64,000 bases of DNA from Bacteroidota bacterium (GCA_016711805.1 JADJSH010000003.1:62001-126000), one strand, 5' to 3'; shown: positions 27,977-38,018, counted from the stretch's first letter. The notes: a model not told the origin generated them from the sequence alone. Numbers and translations are program-made.

Positions 27977-28008
27977 AAAAAAGCCTCTCAGTATTGAGAG
28001 GCTTTTTT
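27977..28008. terminator. Terminator between phnA-like gene and tRNA-Leu
   Basis: A perfect 14-bp stem with 4-base loop (27977-27990 with 27995-28008, core AAGCCTCTCA) with T run on both transcripts. It ends 1 bp from the convergent tRNA 3' end, so it can serve both. Confidence 0.85.
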
Positions 28009-28009
28009 G

Positions 28010-28089
28010 TACGCACGAAGGGACTCGAACCCCCACCCTCACGGACCAGATCCTAAGTCTGGCGCGGCTACCAATTACGCCACGTGCGC
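28010..28089 (-). tRNA. tRNA-Leu (anticodon UAG)
   Basis: On the minus strand a class II tRNA cloverleaf of 80 nt is seen: acceptor GCGCACG pairing with CGTGCGT (first pair G-U), anticodon stem CCAGA/TCTGG around CTTAGGA giving anticodon TAG, a variable arm, the T loop GGTTCGAGTCC, and discriminator A. CCA is not encoded. It reads CUA and related Leu codons. A TATATTTG element at 28101-28108 precedes it. Confidence 0.93.
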
Positions 28090-28100
28090 GTTTAGGAGGT

Positions 28101-28108
28101 CAAATATA
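28101..28108 (-). promoter_or_regulatory. Candidate -7 element of tRNA-Leu
   Basis: On the minus strand this is TATATTTG, matching TAnnTTTG, 11 bp before the mature tRNA 5' end. No -33 element at the standard distance is evident. Confidence 0.4.
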
Positions 28109-28197
28109 CGAAATTTTACAATTTATCGAATATTTAAGGTCAAAAAATCTATAAAATCAGTGAATATTCTTTAATTTGTATCTCAAAAATTAGCATT

Positions 28198-29388
28198 ATG
28201 TACGGAAAATTTCAAGAGCATTTACAAAGTCAATTAAACGAAATAGAACAAAATGGTTTGTTCAAAAAAGAACGTGTCATTATTACTCCTCAAGGCGCTA
28301 GTGTAAAAGTAAGTGATGGCAAGGAAGTAATTATTTTTTGTGCCAATAATTATTTAGGCTTATCATCTCATCCTAAAGTCATTGAAGGTGCTAAAAAAGC
28401 TTTAGACACTCATGGTTACGGCATGTCATCTGTTCGCTTTATTTGTGGCACGCAAGACATTCATAAAACTTTAGAAAAAAAGATTGCCACATTTTTAGGG
28501 CAAGAAGACACTATTTTATATGCAGCAGCTTTTGATGCAAACGGTGGTGTGTTTGAACCTTTGTTTGGAGAAGAAGATGCCATTATTTCTGATGAATTAA
28601 ATCACGCATCTATTATTGATGGTGTGCGTTTATGCAAGGCTCAACGCTATCGTTACAAAAACTGCGATATGGCAGATTTAGAAGAACAATTAATTAAAGC
28701 ACAAGCACAACGTTACCGTATCATTGTTACTGATGGTGTGTTCAGTATGGATGGCTTTGTAGCACCATTAGATAAAATTTGTGACTTAGCAGATAAATAT
28801 AATGCCATGGTAATGGTAGATGAAAGTCACGCTTCTGGATTTATTGGTAAAACTGGTCGTGGAACCGTGGAACTGAAAAACGTAATGCATCGTGTGGATA
28901 TTATTACCGGCACTTTAGGTAAAGCTTTAGGTGGAGCAATGGGTGGCTTTACAACTGGTAAAAAAGAAATCATTGAAATTTTAAGACAGCGTTCTCGTCC
29001 TTATTTATTTTCAAACTCTTTAGCACCAAGTATTGTAGGCGCAAGTATTGCAGTATTTGATATGTTAAGCGAAACAACCGAATTAAGAGATACTTTAGAA
29101 AGCAACATTGCTTATTTTAAATCAGGCTTACGTAAAATTGGGTTAGAATTTAAAGAAGGTGATTCTGCTATTGTACCCGTGATGTTATATGATGCTAAAC
29201 TATCACAAGTGTTTGCTGATAAATTATTATTAGAAGGCATTTATGTGATTGGATTCTTTTTTCCTGTTGTTGCAAAAGGACAAGCACGTATTCGTGTTCA
29301 GTTATCAGCAGCACATACCAAAGCCCATTTAGATAAAGCATTAGCGGCTTTTGAAAAGGTTGGTAAAGAATTAGCGGTTATTAAGTAG
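28198..29388 (+). CDS. kbl: Glycine C-acetyltransferase (2-amino-3-ketobutyrate CoA ligase)
   Basis: 396-residue PLP enzyme of the alpha-oxoamine synthase family, which cleaves 2-amino-3-ketobutyrate with CoA to glycine and acetyl-CoA in threonine breakdown. Diagnostic parts: ANNYLGLSSHPKV, VRFICGTQDIHKTLEKKIA, DESHASGFIGKTGRGT and the PLP-lysine block TGTLGKALGGAMGG. Length is that of Kbl and shorter than BioF or HemA1 variants. tdh, its usual partner, is not in the window. It is followed by the second copy of the structured repeat. Confidence 0.93.
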   Translation: MYGKFQEHLQSQLNEIEQNGLFKKERVIITPQGASVKVSDGKEVIIFCANNYLGLSSHPKVIEGAKKALDTHGYGMSSVRFICGTQDIHKTLEKKIATFLGQEDTILYAAAFDANGGVFEPLFGEEDAIISDELNHASIIDGVRLCKAQRYRYKNCDMADLEEQLIKAQAQRYRIIVTDGVFSMDGFVAPLDKICDLADKYNAMVMVDESHASGFIGKTGRGTVELKNVMHRVDIITGTLGKALGGAMGGFTTGKKEIIEILRQRSRPYLFSNSLAPSIVGASIAVFDMLSETTELRDTLESNIAYFKSGLRKIGLEFKEGDSAIVPVMLYDAKLSQVFADKLLLEGIYVIGFFFPVVAKGQARIRVQLSAAHTKAHLDKALAAFEKVGKELAVIK

Positions 29389-29403
29389 ATTTTTTAAGCT
29401 TTT

Positions 29404-29646
29404 GGGCGTGTCCGCCAGCTGGCGAATCGGGCTTTCGGCACTCGCTTTTTTATTTGCTGAAATAGCAAATAAAAAGAGCTCAAACAAAGCCTCAATCCTT
29501 CACGCAAGTTTACATTAAGATCGAAGTGTAAATTTCAAAACGTAGTAAAGTTGCGTGAGGGATGCGAGCAGAAATCCATTTGCTTGCCTCTTGCAAAAGA
29601 TTGTCTTGACAGCCCGACCCCGCCGCCTCTTTGCGGGGGCACGACC
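29404..29646 (+). repeat. Structured dispersed intergenic repeat, copy 2
   Basis: About 243 bp between kbl and the Smr gene, related to 9421-9669. The blocks 29431-29456 and 29464-29497 are identical to copy 1. Pairings are kept while bases change: 3' hairpin CCCGC / GCGGG here versus GGCGC / GCGCC in copy 1; the loop of the AT-rich hairpin is closed by GCT/AGC here. The 5' part has its own palindrome CGCCAGCTGGCG. A 61-codon frame inside it is not credible. Strand is arbitrary. Confidence 0.8.
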
Positions 29647-29656
29647 TAATCTAAAA

Positions 29657-30646
29657 TCAATAAATTCTCACTTCAGTGGCGCCGTAACCGTAATCTTTAT
29701 AGGAAGCATCATAATACTCAATGTCATCAATGGTTTTTAAAATAGCGCTGATTTCAGATTTTAATTTTCCATTACCTACTCCATGTATCACAATGAGTTT
29801 TTTGATTCCATTACTCATGCAATATTGTAATTCCTTCTCAAAACGCTCGAGCTGAATAGACATAATTTCATAATTGGTTAAGTTTTTATAAGAGTCAACT
29901 AACTCTTCAATATGCAAATCTATTTCGCGAGTAAGGTCTTTTATTTTTTGCTTAGCAACAGATGTTTTTTGTGGTTGTTTAAATTCCTTAATGGCTTTTA
30001 ATCGAGTCATGTCTTCCATCGTAATCGTTTTCTCAACAATTTCTTTATCTAAGAAGTTCTCTTTTAAAATATAAGCATACACCGGAAACTTAAATTCGTT
30101 ATGCTGAATTAAGGTTGACTGCGACATAATTTTATCATTAATGTATAAAATTTCAGCTAATGGAATTTGTGATTTATAGTGCATGTTTTTATAAAACAAA
30201 CATTCTATTTTATGATAAGCGTATTCTTTAAAGAAATTTTTCTTAACCTGTTTCAAAAATATTTTTTGGTACGCTCCTAACTCTCCATGTTTCAATGTTT
30301 GAAAATACTCGTCATCTTTAACAGAATAAGAAAACATCACGTTATAAGAAGATGAATTAAATAAATAAAATTTATAATCGCTCACCAAAGCCGGCATATC
30401 ATGGTCAGGCTCAATAATAAAATATATAGAATCAGATAAAATGGTTTCTAATTCCATCTCCATGTTTTCTACTTCTGGATTTAAAATCAACTCGGTATGT
30501 ATTGGCACTAAATGCTTGCACAAATAAGGGATTTCAAAACCATCTTGCATTTCTACAAAAACCGTTTCCCTATCTTTAAATCTAGTAATGACTCCTTCTC
30601 CCACTTCATTCAAAAAACGAACCTTATCTCCTATCCTTAATTTCAT
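29657..30646 (-). CDS. DUF2027-Smr domain protein
   Basis: 329 residues. N-terminal DUF2027 part starts KLRIGDKVRFLNEVGEGVI (an SH3-like barrel as in MutS2/Smr relatives) and holds a beta-rich middle. The C-terminal ~90 residues are an Smr domain with EIDLHIEEL, KKLIVIHGVGNGKL (the HGxGxG nuclease-type motif) and YGATEVRIY. Smr domains nick or cut nucleic acids and in other bacteria act on collided ribosomes or recombination intermediates. DUF2027 architecture is particular to Bacteroidota. Stand-alone gene. Confidence 0.9.
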   Translation of the reverse strand: MKLRIGDKVRFLNEVGEGVITRFKDRETVFVEMQDGFEIPYLCKHLVPIHTELILNPEVENMEMELETILSDSIYFIIEPDHDMPALVSDYKFYLFNSSSYNVMFSYSVKDDEYFQTLKHGELGAYQKIFLKQVKKNFFKEYAYHKIECLFYKNMHYKSQIPLAEILYINDKIMSQSTLIQHNEFKFPVYAYILKENFLDKEIVEKTITMEDMTRLKAIKEFKQPQKTSVAKQKIKDLTREIDLHIEELVDSYKNLTNYEIMSIQLERFEKELQYCMSNGIKKLIVIHGVGNGKLKSEISAILKTIDDIEYYDASYKDYGYGATEVRIY

Positions 30647-30737
30647 ATGTCAAAATTATTTGTTTTTTAATAGTCATATGGTATAGCCAGTTTAATCATT
30701 TGTGTTTGCGTTTAGGCAAACATGGCTGTTTCATAAT

Positions 30738-32783
30738 CTATAATGTTATTTGTATAGCTCCATTTTCTTTTACCCAATAAAAAGGTATTTCCAATAAAGC
30801 GCATTGCTTTTTTAATTGCTTTACAAATTTATAACTGTTACTGCAATCGGCAATAACCAAGGGTTTACTTTTATAATTAGTTGTGAGTTCTAATGGCGTA
30901 TCCTTACTTATCAAAATGTACTTTGCGGTTAGTGTTTTTAATAAAGACCCGTTTTGATGGTTATTTACAATATAAGTAGAATCCACCTGTAAAACATTGG
31001 ATTTAGTATCTACTAGCTTTAAATTAGAAATGGTTAACAAATATGGCTTCACATATCGTTGAACCTCTTTGGAACTAATATCATCAAAATGAGCGTAAAT
31101 AGTTTGGCCTAGTCGTAAAGCAAAAACGGTTTTTTGTTTAACGTGAAAAACCACAAACTCCTTTTCTTGTTTTTGCTGAAATGTATCAAAAATTGAAACC
31201 GATAACCAAGAAATTATAATACCGCACAATATCAACACATGCTTATACTGTTTATTGGCAATAATTAATAAGCTTAATGCAATTACTAAAGACAAAAACA
31301 ATATGTCGATTTTTGAAAAAGGAATAAAATCAACAAAGCCATAATGTGGATTATCTGTCAATTGAGCTAACCATAACATCATAGATGTAGTTCCATTAAT
31401 GATATATACTAACAGTTGATTAAGAAATACAATTTTATAAAGAACTAAAAACAGGGCAGCACCGAGCATCAATAGCATGCTAATAGGAATAATTAATAAA
31501 TTAGAAAGCACAAACCAAATAGGAAATTGATGAAAGAAATACAGTGAAACTGGTAACGTGAATATAGTGGCTGCAACCGAAATTAAAACGCTCGTCCATA
31601 GCCACTGAATTATTTTATTTTGAAAAACATAAAGCTTAGCTAAAATAGGATACAAATACATAATACCACCTACAGCACAATAGCTCAATAAAAAACCAAC
31701 ATCTTTTACTAAATAAGGATTAATAAGCAATAATAAAAAAGCAGAAAATAATAACGTATTATAGGCGTTTCCCTGTTTATAAAATGTTTTTCCAAATAAT
31801 ATTAAACCTAACATTAAGGCCGCTCTTAAAACCGAGGGCGATAACCCTGTAATCAACACAAACAAACACAAGAAACTTAATACAAAAACAAATTTCGTTT
31901 TCTTATATCGATCATATTTATCGAATAAAGAAAATACATAAATTAGAATAGCATAAAGTACTCCTGTATGCATTCCAGAAACGGATAAAATATGCAAAGT
32001 GCCTGAATGAGAAAAACTTTGCATCACCTCACTATCTATCTCATCATCGTATCCAACTAATAAAGCCGAACAAATAGAAAATGCCTCTTGAGATAAATTA
32101 CTATTGCGAAGAACAGAAACTAAATGCGATTTGATTTGAACACCTAAACCAGTTATGCTAAAAGGCGTGTTGGGTTTAAAAAAAACATGTGTGCTACTTT
32201 TTGTCGCATAAACAACATGAAATATGTTTCTGTTTTCTAAAAACGTTTTATAATCAAATTCATTGGGGTTTTTGGGTTCATTCACATGGCTAAAGGTTGT
32301 GTTCAATAAAATGTTATTCCCTAAACTCAATTTTACAGTAGAATCATTCCTCAAATAAACAATCGAATTTCCTTCAGCATAATGCCATTGCTTATTTTCT
32401 TCGATACAATTAATTTGAATTGGTATTTTAATAAATTTTTCGGATGTTACGGGAATATCTGTTATTGTTGCAATAAAAGATTGCGGTTGATAAGATACAT
32501 GATGCGAATAATGATGGCTCTTATTTTTATCATTGTATAAATAACAAGCTTCAAATGCTAATAAAAACAATAAGAGATTTGTGAGAAGAATGTAAATTCC
32601 TTTTTTATAGTATTCTTTTGGCTTATAAAATTTCTGGAAGAAAAAAGCAAAGAGCCATAAAGTTAAAATGCTTAAAAAAACCACATGCAGTTTTTGAAAC
32701 AAACCAAAATAAAAGAAAGCTATAATCCCCACCAAGTAAGGCAATAAGATTTTTAAAAATGGTATGGATTTAAAATTAAACAC
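30738..32783 (-). CDS. comEC: ComEC/Rec2 family DNA-uptake channel
   Basis: 681-residue polytopic membrane protein. N-terminal helices and an OB-like DUF4131 region (FIATITDIPVTSEKF, GNNILLNTTFSHVN) precede the Competence domain, recognised by SICSALLVGYDDEID and the signature HILSVSGMHTGVLYAIL, followed by about eight helices. The C-terminal ~170 residues are soluble but lack the HxHxDH metallo-beta-lactamase motif of full-length ComEC, as usual in Bacteroidota. It would carry single-stranded DNA across the inner membrane in transformation. It is 22 bp downstream of the SpoIIE-type gene on the same strand. Confidence 0.88.
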   Translation of the reverse strand: MFNFKSIPFLKILLPYLVGIIAFFYFGLFQKLHVVFLSILTLWLFAFFFQKFYKPKEYYKKGIYILLTNLLLFLLAFEACYLYNDKNKSHHYSHHVSYQPQSFIATITDIPVTSEKFIKIPIQINCIEENKQWHYAEGNSIVYLRNDSTVKLSLGNNILLNTTFSHVNEPKNPNEFDYKTFLENRNIFHVVYATKSSTHVFFKPNTPFSITGLGVQIKSHLVSVLRNSNLSQEAFSICSALLVGYDDEIDSEVMQSFSHSGTLHILSVSGMHTGVLYAILIYVFSLFDKYDRYKKTKFVFVLSFLCLFVLITGLSPSVLRAALMLGLILFGKTFYKQGNAYNTLLFSAFLLLLINPYLVKDVGFLLSYCAVGGIMYLYPILAKLYVFQNKIIQWLWTSVLISVAATIFTLPVSLYFFHQFPIWFVLSNLLIIPISMLLMLGAALFLVLYKIVFLNQLLVYIINGTTSMMLWLAQLTDNPHYGFVDFIPFSKIDILFLSLVIALSLLIIANKQYKHVLILCGIIISWLSVSIFDTFQQKQEKEFVVFHVKQKTVFALRLGQTIYAHFDDISSKEVQRYVKPYLLTISNLKLVDTKSNVLQVDSTYIVNNHQNGSLLKTLTAKYILISKDTPLELTTNYKSKPLVIADCSNSYKFVKQLKKQCALLEIPFYWVKENGAIQITL

Positions 32784-32805
32784 ATACTAATTTAATAATT
32801 AGTGG

Positions 32806-35800
32806 TTATACTTTTAGGCCAATTAATAAAATATCGTCTGTTTGCTCATAAGAACCTTGCCATTCTGTAATATCGTGACTTAGTTTTGATTTAAGTTCCA
32901 ACAAATTCAAATGGTTATTCATCAATAAAAACTGTCGCAAGCGCGCTGGATTGTATTTTTTATTTCTATCCCCACCAAATTGATCGGTAATGCCATCCGT
33001 AAATAAAAACAACAAATCGTCTTTTTTCACCGTTATTGTCTTCGAAGGAATAACACTGTTAAAGTCTGCATAACCACCAATATTTACGTTTTCTGACGCC
33101 AAAGTAATCAACTCGTCATTAGAAATAATATATAGTGGGCGATTCGCATTCACATATTCGATAGTGCTTTTTAGTTTGTTGTAACAAATTAAAGAAATAT
33201 CTAATCCATCATTCAATTGATCTGTTGTGTTTTGAGTTAACCTTACATTAATTTCATACCTCAAATGCTCTAGCATTTTAGCAGGATTGTTTTGGCTAAT
33301 ATGTTCCTCTACAGCCTCATTTAAAATACTACTAGATATGAGAGACATAAATGCTCCCGGAACACCATGTCCAGTGCAATCTACAACTGCTACGTAAATT
33401 AATCCGTTCAATTCTTTAATCCAGTAATAATCTCCGCTTACAATATTACGTGGCTTATAATAAATACAGCTGTCTGCAAAATATTTTGATAACACATCCG
33501 TATTCGGCAATATGGTTTGTTGAATCCGTTCTGCATATTTTATATTATCCGTTAAATCTTTGTTAATTTTTTGAATTAATACATTTTGTAATTCAATTTC
33601 TTTCTTTTTGTTTTCGATTTCGGAAGTACGTGCTTTTACTTGTAATTCCAATTTCAATTTTTCTCGCTTTAAACGCTTTTCTCTATTAATAACAAAGAAA
33701 TATAAAAGAGCTAGAGATATTACTATAATCACTACATAAAAGGTGGTAGTTTTCCAAAACGGTGGAGTTACACTGAAGTGATAGGTGTATTCTTTTGAGT
33801 TTGTAAAATCGTTACTAATTGATGCTTTTATAACTAAACTATAATCCCCCGATGGTAAATTACGGTAAGTGATTTCATTAAAATTAAATAACTGTATCCA
33901 ATCTTTATCATAACCTATTAATTTATAACTATAGTTCATTAATTTTTGATCGGCAATATTATCTGTATTTAAAATAAACTGGATACTGTTGTGAGTATAA
34001 TCCAATGTTAGATTATTTGGCACTTTATACCAATTATAAAACCCATCAAAACTAATGTCCGAATAATCTCCTGTTGTAAACAAAGTTTCATCCGTCCAAT
34101 CAATTTGTTTATTCTCAATTAAGACCGTATTGATAAAAACAGTTGCCTGTTTTTGACTACTATTTTTCTCGGCTTCATTAATGTGCTTGTATTGTGTTAA
34201 GCCTTCTACAGAACCTATCCAAATAAATTGTTCATCATCAAAAACAGTCGTGTTTGGCTTATTGTCGTAGGAAGCAAAACCTTGACCCTTGTTGTAAGAT
34301 TTTATTTCTTTTACTTTATTTAAATACGTATCTATTTTTAATTCGTTAATGCCGTTGTTGGAAATAAACCAAACTACATCATTATTAAACAAAATAGAGT
34401 TAATGCAATTGCTACTAATACCTTCTTTAGTAGAAACTTTTTCGAAAACATTTGCCGGAGCATTCTCAAAATAGCGAACCTTTAATTTATTTTTTAAGAT
34501 AATAGCTCCAACATCTGAACTTCCCAACCACATATTTCCATTCCAATCTTTAGCAATAGTTTGAATGTTTTTAAAAATGGCATACTCATTATTAACATAC
34601 CCAGTTTTAGGATTTAATTTCCAGACACCTTCGTTAGATGTTACCCAAATATCTCCGTCTGTATCTTCCAACAAGCATGATACATTAAACGTTAATAAAT
34701 TAGTAATGGGAAAAGACGAAATAGTATATGACAAATCTTTATTTAAAATAATTCTGTCTAATTTAGATTCTGATTGATAGCCAACCCATATAGCTCCGTT
34801 AGGTGCCTTATACAAATAAGAAATATAATTAGACGTAAGATTATTTGTTTGTGAAATAACTTTAGTAATGTTTAATTTTTTTTGAGTGTTTTCTTTACTA
34901 ATGATGCTGATGCCACCACCTGTTGTTCCTAACCAAATATTGCCATAATTATCTTCAGTGATTGTTTTGATAATAGACTCACTAATCCCTTGTTCCCAAA
35001 AACAACGTTCAAACTTTTTGTTTTTGAATTTAAATGCTCCGCCACCATATGTTCCGCTCCAGATAGCACTATCTGATGATTTATATACACTAATTACTTT
35101 TTCTTCGTCTAAACCCGACTTTTGATTATAACTCAACGAGCTTTTACTATTAACAGATACTAATCCATCGTTTAATGTACCTACCCACAAATTTTGAAAC
35201 TTATCTTGTTTGAAACATAATGGATTGCTGCCAAAAAATCCTTGTCCATTACTTAGCCAAACAATGTTTGTGGTTGTAAAATCATTTTCATTAGTGTTTT
35301 TATCAATTGGTATTTTTAAAAAACCAAAGCCATCCGTGGCTAAGTAAATATTTCCTTCTTCATCTTTATCAATGTTAATAAATCTGCCGATCAAGTTTAC
35401 ACCAGGAATAATAGAGTCGAAATTAAAATAGTTGGCATTAAATCCCGTGTTATTAATAAAGTCAAATTTTATTTCTGCCAATCCGTTATTCCAATCACTC
35501 ACTAACAAGTTCTTCTTTTTATCAAATTCAATGGATTGAATAGACTCGCCCTTAAATAGATTAGAAGAGTTAAAATTTACAATACGAACTAACTTATTAT
35601 TAATAGTAGTAGAAGCTGCTGAATTTTGAATTAAAACAAATTTTGGTATTTTGGTTGAAATGCTTTTTTCCATAAAAAACAATCCTTTTCTACTGGTTGA
35701 TATCCATAAATTTCCATCCTCATCAAACTCGGCGTCTGTGGGTATTTGAGAAATAATATTAGGAATAGCAATAGAATCTAATGATAGTTTAGTCTTACTT

Positions 35801-36225
35801 ATATCCAATAAATAATATCCTTTAGAAGTAATGATGTGAAGAATTCCTTTGTTTTCTAGAATCTTTTTAACGTTGCCCCTAATTTTTTGATATAATTCTT
35901 TATTCTCAATTTTAGTGCCGCCATAAGAACAAAAGCCTTTTTTAGTTCCTATAAATAATGTTTCGTTGGTAAACAATAAATTAGAAATTTCATTAGATGG
36001 CAAACCGTTAGTAGTAGTAAAACTTTCGAAAATTTTTCCGTTAAATTTTGATAAGCCGTAATTTGTGGCTAACCACAAATTTCCATAATCATCTTGTTCA
36101 ATTTGCTTAACCGTAGATTGTATCAAACCCTCTTTAACTGAAAATTTTTGAAGGTTCATCTTTTGAGAATAACCAACAAAAAAGTTCAATAAAAATATGA
36201 ATATGATATAATGGCGTTTTTTCAC
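32806..36225 (-). CDS. Beta-propeller sensor with SpoIIE-type (PP2C) phosphatase output
   Basis: 1139 residues: signal peptide (HYIIFIFLLNFFVGYSQ), about 700 residues of two-component-regulator propeller repeats (recurrent NLWLATNYGLSKF, NIWLGTTGGGISI, DIWVTSNEGVWKL), a Y_Y_Y domain at about 745-815, one membrane helix near 825-847, a coiled coil to ~905, and a C-terminal SpoIIE phosphatase at ~930-1139 (NIVSGDYYWIKE, VVDCTGHGVPGAFMS, LLFLFTDGITDQFGG). Metal-binding Asp residues are present. It resembles hybrid sensors in which the histidine kinase is replaced by a Ser/Thr phosphatase, likely acting on an anti-sigma-antagonist or similar partner not encoded nearby. Confidence 0.9.
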   Translation of the reverse strand: MKKRHYIIFIFLLNFFVGYSQKMNLQKFSVKEGLIQSTVKQIEQDDYGNLWLATNYGLSKFNGKIFESFTTTNGLPSNEISNLLFTNETLFIGTKKGFCSYGGTKIENKELYQKIRGNVKKILENKGILHIITSKGYYLLDISKTKLSLDSIAIPNIISQIPTDAEFDEDGNLWISTSRKGLFFMEKSISTKIPKFVLIQNSAASTTINNKLVRIVNFNSSNLFKGESIQSIEFDKKKNLLVSDWNNGLAEIKFDFINNTGFNANYFNFDSIIPGVNLIGRFINIDKDEEGNIYLATDGFGFLKIPIDKNTNENDFTTTNIVWLSNGQGFFGSNPLCFKQDKFQNLWVGTLNDGLVSVNSKSSLSYNQKSGLDEEKVISVYKSSDSAIWSGTYGGGAFKFKNKKFERCFWEQGISESIIKTITEDNYGNIWLGTTGGGISIISKENTQKKLNITKVISQTNNLTSNYISYLYKAPNGAIWVGYQSESKLDRIILNKDLSYTISSFPITNLLTFNVSCLLEDTDGDIWVTSNEGVWKLNPKTGYVNNEYAIFKNIQTIAKDWNGNMWLGSSDVGAIILKNKLKVRYFENAPANVFEKVSTKEGISSNCINSILFNNDVVWFISNNGINELKIDTYLNKVKEIKSYNKGQGFASYDNKPNTTVFDDEQFIWIGSVEGLTQYKHINEAEKNSSQKQATVFINTVLIENKQIDWTDETLFTTGDYSDISFDGFYNWYKVPNNLTLDYTHNSIQFILNTDNIADQKLMNYSYKLIGYDKDWIQLFNFNEITYRNLPSGDYSLVIKASISNDFTNSKEYTYHFSVTPPFWKTTTFYVVIIVISLALLYFFVINREKRLKREKLKLELQVKARTSEIENKKKEIELQNVLIQKINKDLTDNIKYAERIQQTILPNTDVLSKYFADSCIYYKPRNIVSGDYYWIKELNGLIYVAVVDCTGHGVPGAFMSLISSSILNEAVEEHISQNNPAKMLEHLRYEINVRLTQNTTDQLNDGLDISLICYNKLKSTIEYVNANRPLYIISNDELITLASENVNIGGYADFNSVIPSKTITVKKDDLLFLFTDGITDQFGGDRNKKYNPARLRQFLLMNNHLNLLELKSKLSHDITEWQGSYEQTDDILLIGLKV

Positions 36226-36281
36226 AAATAATTGTTCTATACAAGTGTAACTAAAATAATATATAAAATATAGGTTTTCGT

Positions 36282-38018
36282 CTAAAATAATGCGGTTAAT
36301 CCTGCATGAATTTTTCCTATTCGCAAATCAAAACCATTGCCTTGTTGTTTTCCAATAGCATAACTTAAATTAAAAATGCCCGCCTTGGTTTCAAAATTAA
36401 TGCCCGCGCCAACACTCATGGGTGTGTCGTCAATTTTACTATTCACACTATGATTTTGATACCAAGCGCCTTCGTAAAACACAAATATATTAGAGTTCTT
36501 TTCAAACAAAAAACGATACTCAATCGTTGGTATCACATAAGATGAGGCAAAAATACTTTCTTCATCAAATCCTCTTAACGTTCTTAAGCCTCCAATTCTA
36601 AATAACTCGTTTTTATAAATGGTATTACCAAACACACTTCCAAATTGAGAAGATAATTTAACCACATGGTTTTTAACTAAATTAATATAGCCAACAGCCG
36701 CTCCTTCTACTTGGTATTGCGATGTTTTTAATGCTAATGTAGAATAGGCCACATCATTAATTTTTGGGTTTTTCTTTATCTGCCGGCTACCCACTGAGCC
36801 TTGAATATTAACTCCAAAACCTTTTCGTGGGTTAAACTTATAATCAAATTTTTCAATAAATAATCCTAAACCATAAGCTTTTGTAATAACGTCGGCATAC
36901 TCTGGCAATACTGTAATATTTGCTAAACCTGCCGTTGAAATTAAATTGGCATTGCGTTGTTTGTAAAACACTTTTACATAATTCAATCCGCTAAAATAAT
37001 AGTTTAGCCCTATCGCATTATTCACATCTAAAAAGGTGGTGTCTTTTTTGTAAATTTTGATGTTATAGTCTACACCAATTGGCAAACCTCCAATATAAGG
37101 ATATATTAGATTAGCTTTTAAATCTTGGGTTTGTGTCTGTAATCTACGCCACTGAATATCCACCGTTTCACCACTTTTAAAAATAGTACTAACTAATTTA
37201 ATTTTTAAGTCTCCTGTAAATACTGTTTTACCTTTATCGTCTGGCAAAATTCCAACAATACCGTCAAACTGCGAGGCGTTTTTTTTCTCTAAAAACAAAA
37301 ACAGTTTGTTTTGCTTATCAGTTAATTGAATGATGGGCGATTTTTTTTCAGTAACAAATGGCAACTGCTTTATTTTTTTTGAGACACCCATAAAAACTTC
37401 GGTATTATAGGGCATTCCGTTTTTAATGCCTAAGTACCTCAACAAAAATTTCTGACTTACTTTTCCTGTTCCTTCTGTAATAAGGCTATCTAGCTTTATA
37501 AACACATTCTTTTCTATATTTAATTTTGCGACAACGCCTGAGTTTTCGAATCGTAAACTATCTAATTTAGCTGAGGCAAAGGGGTAACCATTGTTTTCGT
37601 AATAGGTAATAATTTTTTCCATGAACTTTGATAGTTCCGAAAATTTAAAAGGGCGCTTTGTAAAAAAACGTTCGTTGTATCCTAGCTTACTAACAATGGC
37701 TTGGTCTTTTTTAGAGTAATATAAGTTTACCCATTTATATTTTTTACCAGCACTAATGTATGCTCTATAGTTTAAAGAATCCCTTGTAATACTATCCACA
37801 CTTGCCGAAATGTACCCAGCATCTATTAAAGAAATATAGATTTTATTGGCTTCTTTTTCGATATACGCTTTATCCGAAAATTGTTTTTTGTAGCTAATCT
37901 TTTTAAAAACTGAAGCACTGTCGGTATTTACCACTTGTAATTTATAGACGATTTGTGCTTTTAAAGGCAGTTTTGCCAAAAACACAAACAGGATAAAATA
38001 TGTTAATTTCTGTACCAA
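36282..38018 (-). CDS. BamA/TamA-type (Omp85) outer-membrane protein
   Basis: 578 residues with a signal peptide (LTYFILFVFLAKLPLKAQ). The first ~250 residues form POTRA-like repeats, including a segment with YENNGYPFASAKLDSL; the rest is a 16-strand-like barrel with the Omp85 marker LRTLRGFDEES near residue 468 and a terminal aromatic strand (HAGLTALF). Shorter than BamA of Bacteroidota, so more likely a TamA-like or accessory family member for protein or lipid transport to the surface. Single gene, 56 bp downstream of the SpoIIE-type gene's start. Confidence 0.85.
   Translation of the reverse strand: MVQKLTYFILFVFLAKLPLKAQIVYKLQVVNTDSASVFKKISYKKQFSDKAYIEKEANKIYISLIDAGYISASVDSITRDSLNYRAYISAGKKYKWVNLYYSKKDQAIVSKLGYNERFFTKRPFKFSELSKFMEKIITYYENNGYPFASAKLDSLRFENSGVVAKLNIEKNVFIKLDSLITEGTGKVSQKFLLRYLGIKNGMPYNTEVFMGVSKKIKQLPFVTEKKSPIIQLTDKQNKLFLFLEKKNASQFDGIVGILPDDKGKTVFTGDLKIKLVSTIFKSGETVDIQWRRLQTQTQDLKANLIYPYIGGLPIGVDYNIKIYKKDTTFLDVNNAIGLNYYFSGLNYVKVFYKQRNANLISTAGLANITVLPEYADVITKAYGLGLFIEKFDYKFNPRKGFGVNIQGSVGSRQIKKNPKINDVAYSTLALKTSQYQVEGAAVGYINLVKNHVVKLSSQFGSVFGNTIYKNELFRIGGLRTLRGFDEESIFASSYVIPTIEYRFLFEKNSNIFVFYEGAWYQNHSVNSKIDDTPMSVGAGINFETKAGIFNLSYAIGKQQGNGFDLRIGKIHAGLTALF

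Noticed and set aside
29555..29740. A 61-codon frame at the 3' end of the structured repeat
   Set aside because: It crosses the repeat boundary and the 3' end of the Smr gene, and the other repeat copy lacks it.
36282..38018. BamA itself
   Set aside because: At 578 residues with a short POTRA part it is too small for the ~850-residue Bacteroidota BamA; a TamA-like or accessory Omp85 member fits better.
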